From a virus: 36,734 nt of DNA. A model generated the notes under the pieces. The model was not told the origin of the DNA, did no database searches, and was given only the letters and a program-made list of their open reading frames with translations. Of this stretch, positions 20,553 to 27,851 are shown in pieces. The position numbers and the translations under genes were made by a program. The stretch lies in IMG/VR virus record IMGVR_UViG_3300030098_006109, positions 1-36,734 of that record; one strand, 5' to 3'. The stretch's first letter is position 1. The number at the start of each line of letters is the position of its first letter.

Positions 20553-22064
20553 CTAAGCAGGGATGATGTATCCGTGGCCATGCATAGGATGTACAAGGTG
20601 CAATGATTGCTTTGCCCTAGTTAAGCCGACATAAAACACACGCGCTTCGTCATCCTGCTCTGCAGCAGTCCACCGGCTACGTGATCGCTTACTTATATCG
20701 GTCACCAAACACACGTTATCAGCTTGGGCACCTTTTGCCCTGTGAATGGTTGATATACGGATGCGGGGCTTACCTGTCAAGTTTTCACCTTTTTTCAAAC
20801 AAGCTGCGATGTACCGCCGGTCGCGCTCGCTAACTAGGGCTAGTGCTTCGTGCCAAGGTGCTTTAGTCATCAAGCCAAAGTTATCCATCAAGTCTTGCAA
20901 ACTGTACAAGCCGTCTTCTTCAATGTTCGGCAGCCCCTTGTAGCCGTAGGCGATCTGATCGTTTATGCGGAAGTATTTGTACACTTTGCGTATCTCAGCC
21001 ACAGGTAAACGCGCACCCTCGCGCAACCGCTCCCACAAAGTGATTGCACGTATCACCTTACTGTCAGCGGTAGAGCTGCCCTCAAAGTCATACAAAAAGC
21101 CACGGCTGCGCACCTCTTCCTCAAGCTGGTTAGCGCCACGCACAGTGCGAGCTAGCAACAGCCAATCACCACTGGATAAGTCAACCTGCTCGCTGTGCCT
21201 GTACCAAAACAGAGTGCCATCTTCATCACGCGGCATGAACGTTTTATCCCTGCGCGAAAAGATGCGCTGTATCAACTTCTGGCTGACTTCATGGTGTGAA
21301 CGTGGTATGCGGTACGACTGTGACAGCGTATGTACTTTGCCCGCAAGATTGATGAAGTGGTCAACATCAGCACCCGCCCATCGGTAGATAGCTTGGTCAT
21401 CATCACCTGCGATATACACGCGCTGTGCGCGCTCGGCTATTTTGTGGACCATGCGCCACTGCAAACTAGATAAGTCTTGTGCTTCGTCAACAATTACAAC
21501 GTCTAATCGGGGTGCGAACTCACTAGCTACAAAATGCTCGATCATGTCAGTGTAATCAAACATGGAATGGACTTTTTTGTAGTGGGCAAGCCCACGAGCA
21601 ACATACTCAAGATTGCGCCACGTAATCAAATGCCGGGCTGGGCTGTCTTCATATACTTTGCGCAGTGGCTTTTGAATGATGCGCGCAATATTGATTAACT
21701 CAAGGTATTTATCGCCGTAGCCAAAATCTCTGAACGGGCCTGTTTCTGTATCATATCCAAAAAAGCTACCAATTTTCAGCCAGTTCGCTACTTCGTCAAA
21801 ATGCTTACGGCCCATGATTTGGCTACGGATAATACCGATTTGTGTGTATGCAAGGCTGTGTAGAGTTCTAAAATACGGTAGGTCACTTGCAGAAAGGTTG
21901 AACCGCTCCATAGCGCGGTGCTTTGCCTCAAGGCTGGCACGCCGCGTGAACGCTAAGTAAGCGATACGATCTGGTGGCACACCATCTGCCAAACATTTTT
22001 CTACAATGCGTATGCTAGTTTCTGTTTTGCCCGTGCCTGGTGGGCCAAGGAATATTTCTATCAT
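20553..22064 (-). CDS. UvrD/Rep-like SF1 DNA helicase
   Basis: 503 aa ATP-dependent 3'-5' type helicase. Motif I GPPGTGKTE (7-15), motif Ia AFTRRA, motif II VVIVDEAQDLSSLQ, motif III AGDDDQAIYRWAGA, motif IV LSQSYRIPRS, motif V STIHRAKGAQADNV and motif VI VFYVGLTRAK are all intact. The start overlaps the primase stop as ATGA, so the two are co-translated. With no DnaB-type helicase in view, it may serve in replication. Confidence 0.95.
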   Translation of the reverse strand: MIEIFLGPPGTGKTETSIRIVEKCLADGVPPDRIAYLAFTRRASLEAKHRAMERFNLSASDLPYFRTLHSLAYTQIGIIRSQIMGRKHFDEVANWLKIGSFFGYDTETGPFRDFGYGDKYLELINIARIIQKPLRKVYEDSPARHLITWRNLEYVARGLAHYKKVHSMFDYTDMIEHFVASEFAPRLDVVIVDEAQDLSSLQWRMVHKIAERAQRVYIAGDDDQAIYRWAGADVDHFINLAGKVHTLSQSYRIPRSHHEVSQKLIQRIFSRRDKTFMPRDEDGTLFWYRHSEQVDLSSGDWLLLARTVRGANQLEEEVRSRGFLYDFEGSSTADSKVIRAITLWERLREGARLPVAEIRKVYKYFRINDQIAYGYKGLPNIEEDGLYSLQDLMDNFGLMTKAPWHEALALVSERDRRYIAACLKKGENLTGKPRIRISTIHRAKGAQADNVCLVTDISKRSRSRWTAAEQDDEARVFYVGLTRAKQSLHLVHPMHGHGYIIPA

Positions 22065-23596
22065 AGCACGTCTTTTTCAGCGGCGAGTGGTGGTAGGGCT
22101 AAGGGCTGCTCTTCACCTTCAAACATGCTTTGCGGTAACGACCATACATGCACGCCCTTATTGCGCACTCGCCAAAACGTTTTTTCAGCAGTCATGTCTT
22201 GTAGGCGCAACGTAATTTTGTTTGACCCGTATGAGGTGAAGTCGTTAGCTTGTAGATGCTTGCGCACATCTTTCACCTGGAAAAACACGCGGTCCTCCAC
22301 CCATACGGATATGCCTTGCAGAATGTCGTCGCGGTCTGTACCACGCGCCCGCTCACAGCAAAATGAAAACAGTAAGTCTTCAAACTCACCTTCAAGCGTG
22401 GCATCAGGCGGCACCTCAACCACAGTAACGTTATCTAATAGTGTCTGTATTTTGGTCTGCCAAGCGCGTTGGTTTACCGTAACGGGAAACCTGTTAATCT
22501 GCGCAACGCACTCTTTTTGAAACTGCGTTTGTACCGTCAGGCCACTGGTAGTTAGCTCAAGCCGCTGGCCATCTACGTTCAGCAGCCATATGGGTGGATC
22601 ACCATTTATTTTTGTTAAACTAGAAAGGTCGCTACTTATGCCTGTTGGTCCTACACCATACTTACGCTCACGGCATAAAACTTTATCACAGTGTGCATTT
22701 ATAGGTTGGTCCTCACAACGGTAAAAATAATCTTTTTTACTAAGCTGTTTTATTATGGTGCCCACTTCATTGTGACCAAGGGGCGGGTTCAAATGTTCAA
22801 TATTATATTTATGCACTAATGTTTCCCAGTTCTCTTCATCAAACATTCGTGCATATACGCCTAGATTAAACAGCGCATTATTGCGGCTGCCCTCGGTAAA
22901 CCCGCGTGCGCATAAATGTTGAAGGCACGGTGGCCCTTGTTCAAGAACTTCAGTGGGTGCGTATCCGCCAAACAGTTCAGCTATGTTTAGAACATGAAAT
23001 TGTTCAAAGTTCAAAGTACGTTCTTTAGAAACAGAGATAAATTCAGCCATATCCAAACTATTACCGGTAGTATCAAAAGCGTACCGTACGGTGCGCTCAC
23101 CGGCTTGATACGGCATATTCAAAAAATTACCAACGTCGCCACGGTCAAGAAGTAATTGCTCTTGTTTTGGAAATATTTCGCTTTTTGCAAACCCTAATGT
23201 CGCGGCTAATTCTGTAAGTTTCCGCCGCATATCTGCAGCAGTCACTGGTTCACTACAAAACATCCATAAATGTGCGCCGCCAGACTTACTACGACCGACC
23301 ACTACAGGTATTTGTTTTGTGGCTAACTCTTTAGCTAACTTCGGTAAGTCAACCGAATAATCATCAATATCAATAGCTCCCCAATAGCAGGTATTATCGG
23401 TACGGATAGGTATGATGGCCAGTCCCGTACCTCCTGCTAAGTGTTCCTTCCAATGTTCCACGGTAGCCGGCAGGCGAACAGCACTCGTTGTGCCTTGTTG
23501 TTTCACCCGCCCATTAGATTGCCCAATTACAAAAATGCCATGTGCAATCTCGCTACCTTGGAACAGTTCAAAGAACTGCTCCGCTATGTCCTGCAT
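22061..23596 (-). CDS. AEP-type primase (TOTE-like primase domain)
   Basis: 511 aa. The archaeo-eukaryotic primase core has the DxD site in WGAIDIDDY (72-80), then VVVGRSKSGGAHLWMF (98-113) and SEIFPKQEQLL, as in primases of TOTE systems and phage primase-polymerases. Around residues 230-320 there is a helical domain that recalls PriCT, followed by a Cys/His cluster (YRCEDQPINAHCDKVLC), perhaps a zinc site. The C-terminal 180 residues are unassigned. It makes primers for PolA. Its ATG overlaps the TAA of the SSB-like gene. Confidence 0.85.
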   Translation of the reverse strand: MQDIAEQFFELFQGSEIAHGIFVIGQSNGRVKQQGTTSAVRLPATVEHWKEHLAGGTGLAIIPIRTDNTCYWGAIDIDDYSVDLPKLAKELATKQIPVVVGRSKSGGAHLWMFCSEPVTAADMRRKLTELAATLGFAKSEIFPKQEQLLLDRGDVGNFLNMPYQAGERTVRYAFDTTGNSLDMAEFISVSKERTLNFEQFHVLNIAELFGGYAPTEVLEQGPPCLQHLCARGFTEGSRNNALFNLGVYARMFDEENWETLVHKYNIEHLNPPLGHNEVGTIIKQLSKKDYFYRCEDQPINAHCDKVLCRERKYGVGPTGISSDLSSLTKINGDPPIWLLNVDGQRLELTTSGLTVQTQFQKECVAQINRFPVTVNQRAWQTKIQTLLDNVTVVEVPPDATLEGEFEDLLFSFCCERARGTDRDDILQGISVWVEDRVFFQVKDVRKHLQANDFTSYGSNKITLRLQDMTAEKTFWRVRNKGVHVWSLPQSMFEGEEQPLALPPLAAEKDVL

Positions 23597-24384
23597 TAGA
23601 ACGGTGCTTCTTCATCACCCGCAGGTGCCACCGTTTCTTTAGCTTGTACATCGCCCGCAGCACACGCTTTTTTGAAGTCAACGCACTGTAAGAACAACGC
23701 CTCATCAGCTTGGCCACCACCGGCAGCAAGCTGACGTTCATGGGCGATGTCCCACCCAAACCAGTCACCTTTGTCGTTTGACTCAGCAACAGTTTTAAGC
23801 CGGTACATTTGGCTGAAGCTAGGCAGATTGAACAACGTGCCATCCTTACGCTTGCCTTGGAAGCTGGCCTGTAAGGCAAGCCAACGCCGGGATTTTTTGA
23901 GCTGCGTGCTAGACATTGTGATGATGCACTTATGCAAAGCACCAGCATGTGGCATGATTACAAAAAACTGCGCAGTGTTCGTAAGCAAATTGCCGTTGGG
24001 CAAAATGTCCTCACCGCGGTCATTTTTTGTAGTGGTTTTTATGATAGCATCGTCTGGGCTGTGTGAACTTACGAAGCCGCCACCAGATGCACGCGGCTGC
24101 CACTCAATAAAGCGGCGGTTGAAGTAGCATGGCACAACAGATATACCTTGCTCACCATCGTACACTTCGTTGCTGACAGTGTTGAAAATCATGCCAGCCT
24201 CGGCACCATCAACATACGCACCATCACGCTTGTTCACTTGTGGGCTTAACTGTGCAAGTATGCGCAGAAACGGTATGGCAAGGTCGTCAGCAGTGACTTC
24301 TTCCATGCCCTCGCCAGCAAACGATTCAAAGGCGCTGGCGTCAAACGCGACGACCTCACCTTCGGACTTCTTTACAACGGCCAT
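23596..24384 (-). CDS. SSB-like protein with acidic F-terminal tail
   Basis: 262 aa. It ends in an acidic tail closing with DEEAPF, the same idea as the terminal DDDIPF of E. coli SSB and the acidic Phe-ended tail of T7 gp2.5, which bind partner proteins. The middle part (FLRILAQLSPQVNKRDGAYV, then GISVVPCYFNRRFIEW) is a pattern that I recall from marine phages. Its place directly before the primase supports a replication role. The SSB assignment is inference. Confidence 0.6.
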   Translation of the reverse strand: MAVVKKSEGEVVAFDASAFESFAGEGMEEVTADDLAIPFLRILAQLSPQVNKRDGAYVDGAEAGMIFNTVSNEVYDGEQGISVVPCYFNRRFIEWQPRASGGGFVSSHSPDDAIIKTTTKNDRGEDILPNGNLLTNTAQFFVIMPHAGALHKCIITMSSTQLKKSRRWLALQASFQGKRKDGTLFNLPSFSQMYRLKTVAESNDKGDWFGWDIAHERQLAAGGGQADEALFLQCVDFKKACAAGDVQAKETVAPAGDEEAPF

Positions 24385-24385
24385 G

Positions 24386-24949
24386 TTATCCCTTCCTCAA
24401 GATAGTTGCCTTTTCCCCAATAAACACATTGAACAGGTCATGGGGCAGGTCTGCACCCTGTTCAACTTGCTCACGTACAAAAGCCTTCAAGGTCATAGGT
24501 TCAATCCACTTTTTAGTGCTGACCCTATGGCCTGTGCCCTCAAGCGAGTCTGCTAATGTAACAGCATCGTTCTCCTCACCCCGGCTGAAACTAGCCGTGA
24601 CTTGGTTTTTGATCAGGTCGCCAAACCCGTTTTTGTTCAGCCAATCGTATGCTGTTTCCGTATTATCTTTGTTGATTGAAGCACCGTAGTACGGCTTGAT
24701 AGATATCTTACTGCCATCGCGTAGTTCAACACTGCTCAACCCAATCTCCTGCATCGCGGCAGGTAATAAGTCTTCCTGTACAGAACGTAGCTCTTCCTTA
24801 AACTTTTTGAGCTTGCCTTCTGCAACAGTTATTTTGTCATGCAAGGCTAGTTGCCGCTGAGCCAGATTGCTCACTGTTTCAAGCTGCACATCCTGCATTT
24901 GAAACTCGTCATGTGCTAGCTCAAACATGTCTACTGAATCTTCTGTCAT
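24386..24949 (-). CDS. Conserved coiled-coil phage protein
   Basis: 187 aa, ATG at 24947-24949 with GGAGG 7 bases upstream. Residues 20-65 form a probable coiled coil (LALHDKITVAEGKLKKFKEE). The rest is globular, with DGSKISIKPYYGASINKDN and WLNKNGFGDLIKNQV. I recall similar proteins beside SSB-like genes in marine phages, but no function is known. Confidence 0.75.
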   Translation of the reverse strand: MTEDSVDMFELAHDEFQMQDVQLETVSNLAQRQLALHDKITVAEGKLKKFKEELRSVQEDLLPAAMQEIGLSSVELRDGSKISIKPYYGASINKDNTETAYDWLNKNGFGDLIKNQVTASFSRGEENDAVTLADSLEGTGHRVSTKKWIEPMTLKAFVREQVEQGADLPHDLFNVFIGEKATILRKG

Positions 24950-25276
24950 TTACTGTCCTCCACACAAGGCACGGTGCGTCCACAAATCTACCAACACGGG
25001 CTGGTAGGTTTGACTAAGGCGGTCCCACCGCAATAATCTAAACAAGCCACCCGTAGTATCGCTGACAACAGCGCATGCGATGCCAATCCAAACAGGGTCG
25101 CCTGCCAGAATCAAGTAGTCTCGATTTGTAAGAAAGTCATGCAAGGTTTCTTGCACAGTTTTGATATTCTGCTGCGTTACTGGTGAGTCGGGGGGCAGCA
25201 ACGTTTCAACTTCACCAAACTGAAACGCATGTGAGATGTCTCTGCCACGCATTTCTTGGGTTATGTACACCGTCAT
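24950..25276 (-). CDS. Conserved marine-phage protein (GDP-WIGIA type)
   Basis: 108 aa from the ATG at 25274-25276, which overlaps the stop of a 24-aa membrane peptide (ATGA). The segment DYLILAGDPVWIGIACAVVS with LLRWDRLSQTYQPV looks like a small alpha/beta protein common in marine phages. The function is not known to me. It sits in the SSB-primase operon. Confidence 0.7.
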   Translation of the reverse strand: MTVYITQEMRGRDISHAFQFGEVETLLPPDSPVTQQNIKTVQETLHDFLTNRDYLILAGDPVWIGIACAVVSDTTGGLFRLLRWDRLSQTYQPVLVDLWTHRALCGGQ

Positions 25277-25347
25277 GGCATGTTGCCTATGACAAGGTAA
25301 CAACCGAACGCTAGTAACCAAATTGTGAAGTAAACTGTCGTAAGCAT
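25273..25347 (-). CDS. 24-aa membrane peptide
   Basis: ATG at 25345-25347 behind AGAAAGGAGG. The 24 residues are hydrophobic (VYFTIWLLAFGCYLVIG), one membrane span. Its TGA overlaps the next ATG as ATGA, giving translational coupling to gene 24950-25276. Strong SD plus coupling support a real gene. Role unknown. Confidence 0.6.
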   Translation of the reverse strand: MLTTVYFTIWLLAFGCYLVIGNMP

Positions 25348-25387
25348 GGGGCCTCCTTTCTACGAGTGCGCTTACCGTATTACAGTA

Positions 25388-25412
25388 TTGCGGCGCTGAG
25401 GTTATGCCGCAA
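25388..25412 (-). terminator. Hairpin after the SNF2 helicase gene
   Basis: TTGCGGC/GCCGCAA, a 7-bp stem with an 11-base loop, 15 bases beyond the helicase stop. No long T run follows, so it is a weak terminator or a transcript-end stabiliser. Confidence 0.45.
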
Positions 25413-25427
25413 ATGGTATTTTGTCAA

Positions 25428-26870
25428 TCAGACTAACCACTTTTTGTAACCCTCAGCCATCACCTCTGTGGCCAAGTTCAGCTTGCGCCGTAGGGCAAAC
25501 AGTATCTTGCTGTCTACGCTTTGCGAAGTGACGATGTCAATATATGTCACCTTATTAGTTTGGCCGATGCGGTGCGCTCTGTCCTCTGATTGCAGGCGCA
25601 CCTCAAGGTCAAAACCGTTGGAGTAGTAGATCACCGTTTTGGCTTCTGTCAGGGTCAAGCCATAACCGCCAGACCTCGGCTGCCCTACAAAAAAGCGTAG
25701 AGGATTTACCGGGTCTTGGAACTGTCTTACGATATCAGTGCGGTCTTCTGTTGACGTATCACCATAAAATAAGCGGTAACTTTTTTCTCCATACACTGCT
25801 TTAAGTTCAGCGGCTACTCGCTTCAAATCATGGGTAAAATTACACCAGATAATCATCTTGCCATCTGTTTCTTCAATAGCAGCCATCAAGGCTTTGATCT
25901 TGTTGGTAGGCAACTCTACAAGCACGCCCTCATCTGTTTTAACGTAGCCAGAACATATCTGTTGCATGCGCAGCATTTGTGACAGCACCGTGCTTGCTGT
26001 TACCTGGCCCTCTGCCAAGAACGCCATCGCAGCTTTTTTCATAGTGTTGTATGCTGCTTTTTGTTCTGGCGTAAACTCAACCTCACGCTGCACATACACC
26101 TTATCAGGTAAATCAAGGCACTCCTCTTTGCGTACCCGGTAGCTGAACGGTTGTATAATGCGGTTCAGCTCATCAAGGTTTTGGTAGCCCATCACTTGTT
26201 GAAAGCTGTGCGCGCCCAAGGTGCGTCGTTGCACTTTGGCGTATCTGTTCAAAAAGCCCCAGTAACTCGCTTGCTGCAAACAGCCACGTTCCAAAAACTC
26301 ACACTGCGAAAACAAATCCAGCGGGCTTTGCGTGATAGGCGACCCCGTAAGTATGCGTTTATATTTTACAAACTTTGCAATCCGGGTCAGGGCCTTTGTG
26401 CGTGCCGCAGTCCGGCTTTTGATTGTTGTGCTCTCGTCAACAGCCAACAGCATGTCGGGGAAGGCTTTTACTACGCTGAACAAAAAATCAGCGCCACGCT
26501 TTGTGCTCAAGGCTTCTACGTTCATAAACAGTAGCTTCAACATGTCAGGCTGTGGGTTCATAAACTGTAACCGCGCGCCCTCAAAATGTGAGCTTTTGCT
26601 AGGGCTCCAGCACAGTACGTCTAGCGGAATGTCACTAGATAGGTGCTTCTCAAGCTCATTGTGAAACCAGTTCAGATAAACGCTTTTTGGTGCGATGATA
26701 CAGGCACACGATATCTCGCCACGCTGACGCAGTATGCCGATGTTATCAAGCAGCACTTTACTTTTACCAGTGCCCATATCCATGAAATACGCGAAGAACT
26801 TTTTATTGTAGCCGCGCTCCAAGGCTTTACGCTGGTGCTCGTATGGCTCAGTTTTGAAGGTATATTTCAT
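25428..26870 (-). CDS. SNF2-family SF2 helicase/translocase
   Basis: 480 aa. Motif I DMGTGKS (31-37), motif II AVDESTT (DEST variant of DEAH), motif III LTGSPITQSP, and motifs V and VI GYGLTLTEAKTVIYYS and SEDRAHRIGQ are intact. SNF2 proteins translocate along duplex DNA; in phages they assist replication or recombination. It is the first gene after control region II, so it probably opens the early transcript. The SD is weak (GATGAG). Confidence 0.95.
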   Translation of the reverse strand: MKYTFKTEPYEHQRKALERGYNKKFFAYFMDMGTGKSKVLLDNIGILRQRGEISCACIIAPKSVYLNWFHNELEKHLSSDIPLDVLCWSPSKSSHFEGARLQFMNPQPDMLKLLFMNVEALSTKRGADFLFSVVKAFPDMLLAVDESTTIKSRTAARTKALTRIAKFVKYKRILTGSPITQSPLDLFSQCEFLERGCLQQASYWGFLNRYAKVQRRTLGAHSFQQVMGYQNLDELNRIIQPFSYRVRKEECLDLPDKVYVQREVEFTPEQKAAYNTMKKAAMAFLAEGQVTASTVLSQMLRMQQICSGYVKTDEGVLVELPTNKIKALMAAIEETDGKMIIWCNFTHDLKRVAAELKAVYGEKSYRLFYGDTSTEDRTDIVRQFQDPVNPLRFFVGQPRSGGYGLTLTEAKTVIYYSNGFDLEVRLQSEDRAHRIGQTNKVTYIDIVTSQSVDSKILFALRRKLNLATEVMAEGYKKWLV

Positions 26871-26964
26871 AGCTCATCAAGCCTTTTGTGAACATGCAAG
26901 CGTCAAGCGCCAATGCACTGCTGAACAGCAATACGCTCAGTAGGATTGCTTGCCAGTAAACCAT
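26848..26964 (-). CDS. Possible 38-aa exported or membrane peptide
   Basis: The frame from the ATG at 26962-26964 begins MVYWQAILLSVLLFSSALA, a convincing signal peptide or membrane helix, then a short polar tail. It overlaps the helicase start by 23 bases and has no clear SD. Included because of the signal-like sequence and the many small membrane genes in this genome; it may be fortuitous. Confidence 0.3.
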   Translation of the reverse strand: MVYWQAILLSVLLFSSALALDACMFTKGLMSYEIYLQN

Positions 26965-27018
26965 GCTGCACCGTAGCTAGCCCGACTGTGCAGGAACACC
27001 GTTTTTTGTTCATTATAC

Positions 27019-27209
27019 AGTTTTGCAAAAACTTTTACTATATAGATGAGATATCGGAGAAATTTGATGAGAAAATTTTATTTTCTCCAAAAATATTCCA
27101 ATATCTCACTATCTCGCTATCACAAAAAGTCTGACTGGCCCGCGCGACGATTTTGATTTTTTTACAAAAGTGAAGGCCGGATCTCCGCTATCACTCTCTA
27201 TATAGCAAA
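27019..27209. promoter_or_regulatory. Control region II, inverted relative of 6.1-6.34 kb
   Basis: A non-coding stretch between the coiled-coil gene and the SNF2 helicase. In + order: palindrome TTTTGCAAAA (27021-27030); TTTACTATATAGA element (27034-27059); GAGAAAAT/ATTTTCTC hairpin (27069-27087); box B' CCAATATCTCACTATC (27098-27113); box A' (27135-27160); inverted CTATATAG element (27183-27209). Boxes A and B and the end elements match region I in reverse order. The element at 27183-27209 starts one base past the stop of gene 27210-27851. Confidence 0.7.
27183..27209 (-). promoter_or_regulatory. CTATATAG element, copy 2
   Basis: On the minus strand TTTGCTATATAGAGAG then TGATAGCGGAG. It is about 85 percent identical to the copy at 6313-6339 and recognisably like 6101-6127 (+) and 27034-27059 (+). 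It stands upstream of the replication genes, which suits a phage middle or early promoter. Confidence 0.5.
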
Positions 27210-27851
27210 CTAATTATTCAGCGGATTGTCCAAGGCTTTCTGCACTTTTTCATTCAGCCTTGTTTCATAATCTGCCATCTGTTTGTCGAAGTTTGCCTGG
27301 AGTTTATCCATTTGGCGATTGACGTTCTTCTGCAACCGATCCAGTGCTGTATCCACTTTGTTTCGCAGGGCAGTACCCTCTTTTTTGTTTTCCCTATCCA
27401 GAGTGCGGAAGTCCTCACGCAACCCACGGCGAGTGTTTGCAATACGTTCTTCTGTTTCGTGAAGCACGCCACGCATCTCTTTCTCAAAAGAGCGTAACAC
27501 ATCACGCATCTGGCGATCGAGGTTTGTCGTTTTTGTTTCTATTTTGTAGATGATATCTTGCTGTTGATTAATCTCAGCTTTCAAATCAGTTTTGATGTCA
27601 CGCGCTACTTCTTCAGTAAGCCGCACAAGTTCAACTTGCTCATCTACTTTTGACTGCACCACGGCAAGGCGATTATCAAAACCAGAAAGGTCAGGCGCGA
27701 CATAGTTTTCAATCATCTCGCGCATGTTCATATAATCTTTGTAGAACTCAAACGCGCCGTACAAGCCACCAGCCAGCGTTGACAGGCCCATGATAACAGC
27801 CACCATACGCCCGCCTTTGAACTTGATACCTGCAAACTCTAGCTCAGCCAT
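27210..27851 (-). CDS. Membrane-anchored coiled-coil protein
   Basis: 213 aa; the ATG at 27849-27851 overlaps the TGA of the upstream gene (TGATG). Residues 15-36 form a membrane helix (VAVIMGLSTLAGGLYGAF). From about residue 55 to the end the sequence is almost continuous charged coiled coil (QVELVRLTEEVARDIKTDLK, then DRLQKNVNRQMDKLQANF). It could be a structural or lysis-related envelope protein. I recall similar proteins in marine phages without a proven role. Confidence 0.8.
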   Translation of the reverse strand: MAELEFAGIKFKGGRMVAVIMGLSTLAGGLYGAFEFYKDYMNMREMIENYVAPDLSGFDNRLAVVQSKVDEQVELVRLTEEVARDIKTDLKAEINQQQDIIYKIETKTTNLDRQMRDVLRSFEKEMRGVLHETEERIANTRRGLREDFRTLDRENKKEGTALRNKVDTALDRLQKNVNRQMDKLQANFDKQMADYETRLNEKVQKALDNPLNN

